From positions 620,001 to 684,000 of the forward strand of contig JAQJZZ010000007.1 of assembly GCA_030077755.1 (NCBI GenBank): a DNA stretch of 64,000 bases, given 5' to 3'. This DNA is from Filosporella fistucella (lineage: Eukaryota > Ascomycota > Leotiomycetes > Helotiales). The notes under the pieces are model-generated. The model did not search any database, was not told the origin of the DNA, and saw only the letters and a program-made list of their open reading frames with translations. Below are positions 11,506-21,055 of the stretch, piece by piece. Made by a program: the position numbers and the translations under genes. Position 1 is the stretch's first letter. Each line of letters starts with the position of its first letter.

Positions 11506-12753
11506 TTAGAGCCCATTTTTTGTGAGAAAATCGAATGTGACCTGGTACCCAGCTGTCGCATTGTTGTGAAGCGTGATACCATGACCAGTGTTTGGTTGAA
11601 TCGCAACTTCAATGTCTGTTGCATTAGGCCAAAAATTTCTCAAAACTCTCAGGTCAGCCTCTGGTAACCCTTTGCAATCTCCTCCACATAACGCGAAGTC
11701 GAACTCGGCTAGCATATACTGAACTGGCGCGTTGAAGCCTGTTGCTTTGACATCTCTTCCTGGCAACCCGATTATTTTGTGGACTGAAGCTAATTCTCCG
11801 AGCGGGACAGGTTGTTTCAATGAATCGCCATAGTCAAGCAGCTCCTGGGTAAATGCCGTTTCCAGGTTACCGTTGAAGAAGATGTCGTGAATCCCCTCTT
11901 TTCGACAGATAACATAGCCACTTGGTCGGTGCCATGGAGAAGACCCAGCAAATTTGAGGACCCATCCTGCCATCCCACTTGCCGTGAAAAGTGAATTAAG
12001 AATGAAGCCAGTGATGATCACTCCATCGGACAATTCATTGTATTTGGTAACGAGTGCGGAACTGAGAATTGATCCGTAGCTGTGACCGACATGCACAATT
12101 TTGCTTGGTTTTGGCAACTTGTTGAATACTGCCACGGCAGGTACTGCTTTCTCAGCCAGACTGTACAAAGTGCCGTTACGAGCCAGGAGAGTCAATTGTC
12201 GGAGAATCTCAAGCTCCAAGGGCGCTTGAACAATATTATATGCCTCTGGTATGTCGGACTGCCCTGAACCTAGCCGATCGTATGTGAAGATAGAGTACCC
12301 TGCCTTGAGTGCCGCTTCAACATATGACTGGTTCTCTCGATGAAATTCTGCATCCCAGTACCTGGAATCATAATGAGCTCCATGGGTGGCAATCTGGAGG
12401 ATATTCTGGTTGTTCTTGGGGGTTTTTGGGATGCAGAGTTGAGCATGAATGTTGAATGTTCCAGAGGTGGTGGTGTTTTGGATGATAGTAGCTCCGCCCA
12501 TCGGCGTGCTCCAAGTATCGGAACGGATAGCCCAGGCGGTAGCCTGAAGGTCGTTGTCGACTCTTGGGTAGCGGTAGATCGAACTCTCTGCGGTAGCAGA
12601 TACTTGAATCTTGAATTGTTTGCAGGTCCCATGGGTTCGTTGACAGGAAGAACTGACGGCAGCAGAACTGGCTTGAGAAGCAAGGAGAAGAGCGGCGATG
12701 AAAACAGAAGCCATTGTGTAAGAGTTGAGAGATTGATGCCGGTGAAGTTTCAA
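11506..12753 (-). CDS. Secreted alpha/beta-hydrolase
   Basis: Single exon of 415 residues. A hydrophobic signal peptide follows Met14 (MASVFIAALLLASQASS), so translation may start there (12714) rather than at the first ATG. The alpha/beta-hydrolase fold is shown by the oxyanion-side motif THGAHYDS (about 123-130), the nucleophile elbow GHSYGS with Ser225, a likely acid Asp352 in AEFDF, and a likely catalytic His391 in NTGHGI. Several Asn-X-Ser/Thr sites and cysteines fit secretion. The family includes esterases, lipases and epoxide hydrolases; the substrate cannot be told. No intron is needed. It lies 780 bp from the Zn2Cys6 regulator, on the same strand and upstream of it in the direction of transcription. 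Confidence 0.88.
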   Translation of the reverse strand: MKLHRHQSLNSYTMASVFIAALLLASQASSAAVSSSCQRTHGTCKQFKIQVSATAESSIYRYPRVDNDLQATAWAIRSDTWSTPMGGATIIQNTTTSGTFNIHAQLCIPKTPKNNQNILQIATHGAHYDSRYWDAEFHRENQSYVEAALKAGYSIFTYDRLGSGQSDIPEAYNIVQAPLELEILRQLTLLARNGTLYSLAEKAVPAVAVFNKLPKPSKIVHVGHSYGSILSSALVTKYNELSDGVIITGFILNSLFTASGMAGWVLKFAGSSPWHRPSGYVICRKEGIHDIFFNGNLETAFTQELLDYGDSLKQPVPLGELASVHKIIGLPGRDVKATGFNAPVQYMLAEFDFALCGGDCKGLPEADLRVLRNFWPNATDIEVAIQPNTGHGITLHNNATAGYQVTFDFLTKNGL

Positions 12754-13631
12754 TGAGAGATGTGAACAATTATCTATAGAACGAACATGGACCTTTGGTA
12801 CTTAAGTAGTTTTTTAAAGATTTGTATATTACTTCTCGCCCCTTGTCTGAAATTCCCTTTCGGACGGCGGAAACGAGATGAAGTCCGTATTCGACGAAAT
12901 AATTTGTTATCCGTGAAAATTCTATACGCAACTAGAGCTTGGGAAGAATACAACTTCGCAGATATTTTCTGAAGGTATCGCGCCTATGACAAGGGACGTA
13001 CGGCCGGCCGTAGTTGCAAGATGTTGTGGAAATAAGCTTGAACAGGGGGCGTATAGGGGAACTCGCTAAAGTAACAAGGGGCGTATTTCTTGAAGATGAC
13101 TGCACTGCCTCAGACGCGGGAAGTATTTGATAAACCATTCAAATTCCACCCGGGCGCCTCAAAAGCCTACAAATGTATGAAGGTTAGTGACGTATGTGCA
13201 CAATTGAGAGGCATATTGAAATGTAATCCACTTCCAACCAACAGAGAACATAACCTTACTGACTCTCACCTTGAAGAGTGGCTGAGTTCGCGTCGTCCAC
13301 ATTTGTCACGTTTTGAAAAGATTATATTTGGCCAGAGCTGTCTATCTGCCTTGATTTTGTGATTCTATTATCTTGGCAATTTCAGCTGTACATCAGGTAG
13401 TATTGAGGCACAGTATCAAAGGGGCTTGGAGCAAGTCTGGCAGGCCAAAAGTCGTCATGCAGCTTTCTCCTCGAAGCACATGGCATATAAAGCCGCAGAC
13501 ATTTGTCAATCATTACTCAACTCATTATCGCACACTTCTAAATTATACTTTTTGCTATCAGATCTTCATATTATTTTTGGATTCTCTCTTCACCCTGCCC
13601 CATCAACATACGCACAAGACACATTTACAGC
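12754..13631. other. Divergent intergenic region (hydrolase / Ysc84)
   Basis: An 880-bp region upstream of both a minus-strand and a plus-strand gene, so it should hold both promoters. Pyrimidine-rich sequence directly precedes the Ysc84 start. ORFs of up to 90 codons here have no recognisable content. Confidence 0.5.
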
Positions 13632-14471
13632 ATGGGACTGTTCGGAGCGTCTGATCTTCGCAAGGAGTGCGACAAGGCCGCCCAAATCTTGAAAAGTTTT
13701 CTCGGTATGTATAATCAAATCTCTGAGCACCAGAGTCTCTTTCTGCATTACACAAAAGGCTTACAAGATTCAGATAAAGGAAAGATCCCACAACAGGCGA
13801 TTGCGGGTGCGAAAGGCGTTGCTGTCTTCACTGGATTCCGAGCTGGGATGTAGTAAGTTGGCCAGATTTATTCGCTCCATTGAGAAAATTTAAGCTTGAA
13901 ATCAGTACCTGGTCACTAACCTGAACAATTCAGTCTAGCAGGTGCCGGAGGTTCAGGTCTCGTCGTCGCACGCCTCCCCGATGGTAGTTGGTCAGCGCCG
14001 TCCGCTTTCTCGGTCCGTTCTGGCAGCTTTGGCATCGTTTACGGAGTAGATGTATACGACTGCGTTTGCATACTCAACACCCAGCCTGCAGTAGACGCCT
14101 ACACCAAAACAGAAGTGAACCTCGGCGGCGCGGTTGCTCTTGCAGCAGGTCCAATAAGCCTTCCAGCCAACACAAAAGATGTGAAACCAGTGTGGGTATA
14201 CACGAAATCAAGAGGTCTATATGGCGGTTTGACTGTGGATGGAACGGTCATTAAAGAGAAACCCGAGACTAATGCCAACTTTTATGGCGGGAAGACTACC
14301 AGCGAGAATATTTTGAGGGGCGGAGTCAGCCCCCAAGAGGGTGATGATAAGTGGCCGTTGGCAGCTAAGCGATTAACTGAGGTCCTTAAGCTAGGTGAAG
14401 GAAAGAATGCTGATTCAAATGTGCTGCATGAAGTCAGCGTTGAGCCAACGCCGGGTGATCTGCACGAGTGA
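13632..14471 (+). CDS. Ysc84/SH3YL1-family lipid-binding actin-patch protein
   Basis: Three exons: 13632-13704, 13768-13852 and 13934-14471, giving 231 residues. The first intron (63 bp) has GTATGT and ACAAG ends; the second (81 bp) has GTAAGT and TTCAG. The start MGLFGASDLRKECDKAA, followed by IPQQAIAGAKGVAVFTGFRA, GAGGSGLVVARLPDGSWSAP and SGSFGIVYGVDVYD, is the SYLF (Ysc84) domain, which binds phosphoinositides and actin in endocytic patches. There is no C-terminal SH3 domain, as in many filamentous-fungal members. Intron 1 has no in-frame stop and its length is divisible by three, so unspliced mRNA would still encode a protein 21 residues longer. Confidence 0.88.
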
Positions 14472-15189
14472 AAGCTAAACATCAGGGTCTATGATTGTCA
14501 GGGCAGAGAAGACGCTGAATGTGATAGATAAAAATGGATACCTTGTATAGACTGCGAAATAAAGCCAAATGGGATCACAAATATCAAGCGGTGATTGCAA
14601 AAACTAACCCGCGAAATTATTCCTATAGCTCTTCTCTTACTTATCTGATGCACAATTTGCAATGCTGTGTACAGTGTGGTTGGTTTTTTTTGGGCCAGAG
14701 ATCACTACTCCAGCTTGCTGGCTGTCTACTGTCACTACTTAAGATGTTTGAAATTTGATCAGCCTCTTCTTTATTGACGAAAACGGCGACGATCCACAAG
14801 CCGCGAGACGTTTACAATTCCTACCCCCAAACGTATTTGCTTGATTTTGGTCGAGCCCTACTGAGAACTTGCGAAATACAAACCCCAAATAAGAACTTCG
14901 TCCTCTTGTCTGAGGCCAAAATAAAGTTTCTCTGATGAGGATGGTGCTGAGGTCACGTTTTTTTTCATGATCGGCCCACACTAGATTCACTTGTGTCATG
15001 CCTTTTCCATCCATTGGAATCGCGCTTCACGTAGGTGTCCTCCGGGATTCTGCAATGGTGATATCAACGATCAGAATAATGCCAAGGAAACGATAATTTG
15101 TACTCAGATAATTTATTCCAACAAAAAATGCGTACCAAAATCCTCACTAATCATACACATCCACAGTAATCACAAAAATTGATCATACA
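14472..15189. other. Intergenic region
   Basis: 3' flank of the Ysc84 gene followed by AT-rich sequence. Nothing recognisable on either strand. Confidence 0.45.
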
Positions 15190-15970
15190 CATAGTTCTAC
15201 ACATACATAAATACAACACCACAATCCATCTCTTCCCATCACCCACTGACGTTCTCGTCCAGACAATCAACCAGAAATCAAGACGCAGCTCGAATTCATC
15301 AGACCAGGGATCTGATAACCTCGATCTCCGCCCAAATTTCTAGCCAGTTGTCTAGTCAAGAGCGTCTCCAAGTGTGGTCATCTCCCCCTCCAATATACCA
15401 TAGTCACGAAAGTGTCTCAGTACTTCAGCCTCGAGAACAGATTTGTCCACGACAATTATTTGCTGGTCTGGGAATGAAACCCATCGGCTGCGCGATCCTC
15501 TTAACTCTTTGGAAAACGAGAGAGCAGACCAATCAACAGGGGCAGTCTCAGTCGGGCTAATTTCCAGTGCTCACGCAGGAAATAGCAACGGATTTGACCA
15601 TCGATGTTGGGAGCTGCGAGTCCTCGCGGACTCGAGCCCCATGCTGGGCAAGGCAGCACTAGCTTAGATGTCCCACTCCTCGACCACGATAGTTGTCGTG
15701 ACCTGGCATGCCCCTTGAACTAGAGCGATGATTATGACTGGTGGCATGAGCAGACATTGAAAGTGCAAATGTTTCGCTCTGGTCAGGAAGAGCAGGAGCG
15801 CGAGCATAAGCCCGGAAGATGGTGAACTATGCGTGAATAGGGTGAAGCCAGAGGAAAACCCGGTGGAGGCTCGCAGCGGTTCTGACGTGCAAATCGATCT
15901 CAAAGTCTTCCCAAGGCGCATGGAATTGTCAATTCGTTGCGGATTCGAGGACCGGAACCGCTACCGAAGG
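15190..15970 (-). pseudogene. Decayed ORF with C-to-T type nonsense codons
   Basis: One minus-strand frame from about 15970 to 15190 (about 260 codons) is broken at 15664 (TAA), 15571 (TGA), 15352 (TAG) and 15340 (TAG), counted as the low coordinate of each stop. All four become Gln or Arg if T is restored to C. Between them the peptide looks like a normal protein: LMLALLLFLTRAKHLHFQC, CQVTTTIVVEEWDI, VDWSALSFSKELR, SRWVSFPDQQIIVVDKSVLE, AEVLRHFRDYGILEGEM. A hydrophobic segment lies near 15800. The same frame continues less cleanly to about 16680 with further TGA/TAG codons. I do not recognise the family. Confidence 0.5.
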
Positions 15971-18018
15971 CGCTTCTTGGTTCAGCCAACTATGGTGAGG
16001 CTGTCGCCAACCTCACCAGTAAAGCCACTCTATTTGCAGGGGCAAGGGCAATCGAATAATGATCAGGCCGCCACCAGAAAAATATTTGCAAGGGACAAGA
16101 GATGGGTCTTAAGAAACTGGTGAAGCCTTGATTCTGTTGACTTGGTCTCTCCAGAGTAGCCTCCTCCAGGGTAAGCTGGCCAGGACTTTGTGAGCCGGTG
16201 GATCGGATGGTTGTAGTTTCGTCGAATTTTTAACACTGATCAATTGAGAGACAGTGCTTGAATGGGTTGTCTTTCCATCCATAGCATCGATCCAATAGCC
16301 AACTGTGGAGTCTTCTGCTGCGACCAGTACAACTGAGACCCATTTCAGGGCTGGCACAGCTAGGCTGGAGCCATGCATCATAGCTGCAGATAGCAGGTGG
16401 GAGCTATTCCATACGCTGGGCCAGTACAGTAATCATGCTTTGTTGGATGTCGAGATAGTCGGCTTCGGTGCTGTGACCTTGCAAGCAGGCTCGTTTTCGA
16501 GTCAGTTCCTTTATTTCCTGATGCTCCAACTCGAGGACTCCGTTGCTCCTGCCAGCAGGAACAACAGATAGGCTTCAAGTCCTTGCTGTCTTGGAAATCA
16601 ATCAGGTGTGAAATCCCAACAAGGATTATCAGTCCAGCTGGCAGGATCTCTTTGGTGCCTAGAGCGAAGTCAAGTTGTTCTTGAAGGAATGGAAAATAAT
16701 TGATTGCTCCTTAGAACAAACGAGTGGCTCGGTCATTTTCCAGTTGGTTTTGAAGCGGAATGGAGCACGTCGACCTTCAACCTTTGCAATGGTGCTTGTG
16801 ACAATGTATACCACTACACTAAAATCGTGCATGTCTTTAAAGCCCGAGTGGACGATATATAAGGATCGAGATGGAGCTCTTTTGAACTGAGGTTGACACA
16901 TTATGATAGTTGATATCAAAATGTTCTTGTGCACAGAATTATCGAGTGGGGAGTCGGTGAACTTGAGGACTGGTTCTGGGACTTTTTGCTTAGCCTATTG
17001 TCGCATTAGTATATTCTCATCCGGCAGCAGCCGGACGAAAATCTTTCATTGTCAATATGAAAGCATGGAAACACATTAGAGAAATTCTTATTCACCTTTG
17101 CCGGGCAGGCGCATAGTCAAAAGAATTTGCTTCGAGGTTTGCCCTCACTATCACCAACCAGTATGAATTAAGATCTTGATTTCCTATTATTTGTATTAGC
17201 ACGTTGGCCGACATGTGATTGAAGCTTAAGCGTATACCATGATTTCATGCTCGATTTTCTCTGTGGACCAGCCACGAAAGAGCTTGAAGGGTTATGTTTG
17301 AGACCTTCCGCATAGATAGATTTTTGAAAGCAAAAAGAGACTTCGAATACGCCGCCGTCATATTTCGTTCTGTATACTCAGGTCGCCACACTGAGCCCAG
17401 ATGAGATTGATGCTGGTGATCCTACCTGAAATCAGCTAGGGCTCTATGGCGAGGAGTGGAGAGACCCACCCAACGAATGGCTCTGACCTACTGCAGCAGC
17501 GGCAGCACTGAGATAGGGAAAGAGGTAGGGCCCATAGGTAATCCAAAATCATTGATCTGCCTTGGCGACCAGCGCGCAAGGGGATTCCTGTGCGCAAACA
17601 CCAAATTAGCTGTGCTGCCCCTTAGAGTTACTCGCTTAACCCCTATTCAAGGATCGGAGGCATATTGCTTACCTCGACAGCGACAATTGAGATACTTTGC
17701 TCGAGGTTGATGGATTTGATGGATTGTTGGAAGCCCGAACGAAATTTCGAAGGTTGAGAAATTCAAAACTCGTTTGTGGGCGGAATATGCCGTAGCTACT
17801 GAAAAACATGACCCTTCAAACAAATGAGGCCATCTCCGCGAGGCGTTATACCAGAAGAGGCATGGCGGCAGAGTTTGCACACTCACCGACCCCGAAAACA
17901 GTAAAGCGCCATGAGTCGAGTGCTGGAGAAAATTTCTGAATAGAATCATACCTCTTTGATGTTGTAAAAAAAAAATCCTCGACTTTCCACTCTCTGGTTC
18001 TTTTATACATACCCACAT
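15971..18018. other. Degenerate region, possible upstream exons of the decayed ORF
   Basis: Minus-strand pieces with coding character occur in shifting frames, for example LEHQEIKELTRKRACLQGHS near 16500 and VGYWIDAMDGKTTHSSTVSQ near 16250, as expected if the 15.2-kb pseudogene once extended here with indels. 16940-18018 has only short frames. No intact gene can be supported. Confidence 0.35.
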
Positions 18019-18360
18019 CGACAGCGGCTCCCGCCCGATTTGGGTGACTTTCCAAAATGATACTCTCTGATGTGTACACATGGAGGACGGCACTCGCCTG
18101 TTTCGGTGACTTACTCAAACAAAGCCGCCCGTTACATTCACAGCTTCAGATCCTTCGAAGTAAGCTCGTCCGAAATTACACAGTCTATTCACTAACTCAA
18201 CGGCAGTGGCCCCCGCCTCGTCTGGTGGCCTGATATAACACAGCTACCCGCTTATTCACATTCCAGGTCCCTGAAAGCGAGCTCGTCGATCACTACACAC
18301 TCAGTTTCACTAAGCCAGCGACAGCAGCACCCGCACAAACCGGGTATTTACTATTGCAAG
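18019..18360. repeat. Degenerate tandem repeat, period about 113-120 bp
   Basis: Units begin near 18020, 18087, 18200 and 18320 (the first shortened to about 67 bp). Each opens with a (g/c)gacagc/acggca block rich in GC and then cccgc. In the two long units this is followed by an attcacakyyyagrtcc-like block, then aagctcgtcc or gagctcgtcg, and a tattcacta or tttcacta block before the next unit. Units are diverged by many substitutions. On the minus strand the units encode related but stop-ridden peptides (VVIDELAFRDLE versus VISDELTSKDLK), so this may be a decayed repeat-containing gene. Confidence 0.5.
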
Positions 18361-18658
18361 ACCCTCCCTCCCAGACACAAAGCACATTCGGTAGACTGCT
18401 TATGTAAGGACGTCTTGTCCATCGTTGTCTTATCGCTGCTGAGATCTCTTTGACTGATAAGTATCTGTATCTAGGTTCAGTTGAGGAGTACTCTCATGTG
18501 CCAATCGCTCTGTACGCTGTACAATGACACTCACTCGCTTTGGCATCGTCTTCAACAAGCCATCACCCCATACGTCATATCGTTGATCCGTCTAAGAAGT
18601 GAATACCATTCCGAAAGAGCTATAGGCACTGTCTAACATTTCCTTGAAAGGCTCCTGT

Positions 18659-19084
18659 CAAACAATAAGCAACGTTCCCCCATCGGCAAATACAAAATCG
18701 ATAACTACTACACATCGACTATTTCAATCTCGAGCCATCATCAATATATCCTCACTCATAATATCAGATGTATCCTGGGCCTGCCTCATCAAATACTTCA
18801 CCTCAAGCAATCACTTTCTCGATGTGTTCCACCAACATAACTTTGCTCTCCTCATCATTCTACACATCGACTGAAATATCATATGAAGCTTCATTACGAT
18901 CCCTTATCAAGATTGTCGATTCCTTGTGTAGTATAGCTCTCTGAACCAGAACCTTTCCATGATGAGCGTTGGAAAACCTCCTTCTACAGCAGCAGTAAAG
19001 CATGGCTCTAGTCTTATTTTTTGGTGACGAGGAAAGGCAGCGACGGGCCTCAATCTCAGAAGATCGCTGAGATCTCATATGCAA
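18659..19084 (-). pseudogene. Decayed ORF with five C-to-T type stops
   Basis: A minus-strand frame of about 140 codons reads HHGKVLVQRAILHKESTILI, ESKVMLVEHIEKVIA, GEVFDEAGPGYI and GYIDDGSRLK, with stops at 18860 (TAG), 18803, 18764 and 18752 (TGA) and 18719 (TAG), given as low coordinates. All are in one frame and each is one C-to-T change from CAG or CGA. A neighbouring frame further on (VVVIDFVFADGGTLLIV, then QEPFKEMLDSAYSSFGMVF) also looks coding, so the original gene probably had an intron or later indels. Family unknown. Confidence 0.42.
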
Positions 19085-19119
19085 CCATGCAAAGCACTGA
19101 GGCCTTGATCAATCCGGGT

Positions 19120-19531
19120 TGCCCCCTTGCTTCCCCAGCCCCGGGTAGATCTCTCTCCGCTTCTCCCGAACATGGAGGAGGGCAGTGGGCTCACAAGTAT
19201 GGTACAGTGCACTGGAACCCTGTGCCAGGAGTAAATTTAGAAATTCCTCGGTATTGTTGGAGTCCCAGCACTATCGTCCAAAGGTATATTTTCAGTCTTC
19301 ACGATTTTGGCAAAGCTAACAATTTAAAAGTTGTATTGGACTCAATACGACTTCCAGTCGTACGATGACGATGAAACACCTGTCACAGATGAGCCAAGCC
19401 AGGGCGCTTCTCTGAAGTGAAGCGCGAGGACATCAGCTGCATGTGTGGTAAAGCCCGTGACAACCATCGTGCATGAGGCTGAAGTCTTTCTGGTCCGCTT
19501 CAGTGGAGAACCCTGGCGAGGCATCTTCTGA
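19120..19531 (+). pseudogene. Possible coding remnant
   Basis: A plus-strand segment reads GGGQWAHKYGTVHWNPVPGV up to about 19280. After a possible small intron, in another frame from 19331, it reads LYWTQYDFQSYDDDETPV and VKPVTTIVHEAEVFLVRFSG with one in-frame TGA at 19418. The frames do not join cleanly by GT-AG splicing. Family unknown; it could be chance. Confidence 0.25.
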
Positions 19532-20014
19532 TATGTTGGAATTGATACTTTTGGTCTTTTGAAGGATGTAGAGTCTACTTTGTGTTCATTCTTATTGGTT
19601 GTGGGGATATTGTACGTGTATTGATAGTGATATAATTTATGGTTTTGTAGAATAACAACCTCTCAAACACAATTATAAACCCTTGAAGGTGAGAAATCAC
19701 CTACGGTGACTTTGGGTGATGTTTCCGATTATGTAAGTGTGGCCGCACGGATTGAAATTCCCAAAGATGTCACTATACAGACTTTGTTCACTTGAAGTGG
19801 AGGCATGTCTTTACGGGTCACATACTTGACGTAGGGTTAGCAGTGGTGATTGGGTTCTAGAATTAGAATGAGGGTGTATGGGATTCTCGTGTTATTTTCA
19901 GTACAAACAGAAAACCAAAGACTCAGGTTTCACTAGATTTATATTTTTGGCATTCTATTGTACAATACAGTTCTGTTCTACATCCCATTATCCCAGGCCC
20001 TATTGGCCTCACAC
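19532..20014. other. AT-rich spacer
   Basis: No coding character on either strand. Confidence 0.4.
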
Positions 20015-20740
20015 CTATTTACCCGAAAGCAAATCTTCAATACCCAAATCCAGGGCTTCTTCCCTCTCGCTCTCCTCATCCCTCTTATACAACCCCTCGC
20101 AAGTTTGATATTAGCATGCTTGGAGAATGTCATACGTCAAATCTGTATTTCCATTCTCCCACCAACCAAGAGGGGCGAAACCCTTCAATTGCTTCCCCTG
20201 AGAGCATGTGGTAAGTTCGTCATTTCTAAATTCAGCGATTGTCAAACTCTCCAGCTGGGCATTTTGCAGCACTGTTGTGATAGTTCTGTGGAAAGCATGT
20301 GGAATTCCACTGCCATTGTCCCTGACGTACTTGTTGGAAATAGCGAGGTTTCAAAGACTATCGAACACTCTGAGTCGGAGAGGTCTTTCTCCTAATGTGG
20401 AGTGTGACAACTTAAATTCCAGCTAGTGTGGTGCAGAAATTGGATGGAGAGCTTGTGGGTATGGTAGAAAATCCGCAAATTCTTGTTCGTAAGGCACAGA
20501 AGCTATTGACTTTAACGCTGCCCTGTTCTTGCCTCTGTCTCTAATAAATATCTACCATTACCACACTGCTAGTTAGCAGCGTTGGAAATCCATGTACTAT
20601 TACCTCTCAGTATATAACGTGCAAGAGATCTGATCATATGCAGACTATTTCAAATGGATCACTGTGGTTTCGCCTTCCTCCAATAGCGTATAGTAAGAAT
20701 GGTTTCGGCATGCCCACAAAAACTTAGGAAAGCATATCAT
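20015..20740 (-). pseudogene. Decayed gene with nine in-frame nonsense codons (RIP-like)
   Basis: A single minus-strand frame runs 242 codons from about 20740 to a terminal TAG at 20015. Its nine internal stops (low coordinates 20645, 20600, 20597, 20573, 20558, 20552, 20423, 20351, 20111) are eight TAG/TAA and one TGA, all reversible to Gln or Arg by one T-to-C change. The intervening peptide is clearly protein-like: FPKFLWACRNHSYYTLLEEG, ETTVIHLK, DRGKNRAALKSIASVPYEQE, SGIPHAFHRTITTVLQNAQL, SLTIAEFRNDELTTCSQGKQ, GFAPLGWWENGNTDLTYDIL. The style recalls fungal F-box or leucine-rich proteins but no domain is certain. There are no frameshifts, so the damage is purely point mutation. Excess of CA-to-TA is the signature of repeat-induced point mutation. 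Confidence 0.65.
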
Positions 20741-21055
20741 TCTCGGACTCTCTCAAAAGGTCATCACCCTTCCATCAAGTTCTCTCAAGTCGAATGAAAC
20801 GTACGGTAATCAAAGCAAATAAGGTAAGCTAGAGCTTGCAACCTGTCTGTCAAGCAGGCTGACACCCCACCACTCAAATCTACCCGCCTCCGACACTTGT
20901 CAGTCATATCACCGCTTAATCTAATGGACAACTATACGAAAGGAAACATAAGAAAAGAGAAACATAATAATATTTCGAAGATATACATCACAATCTAGGC
21001 AATACACGAAGAGGGTATCTTATTTTACGAGTTAAGTATGCATCAGTAATCACGA
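20741..21055. other. Spacer
   Basis: 3' flank of the HET gene; nothing recognisable. Confidence 0.4.

Noticed and set aside
12340..12769. Several 130-codon ORFs on both strands over the hydrolase
   Set aside because: Shadows of the hydrolase gene in other frames.
18019..18360. CRISPR array
   Set aside because: Repeats are long, diverged and lack constant short repeats with unique spacers; the organism is a fungus.
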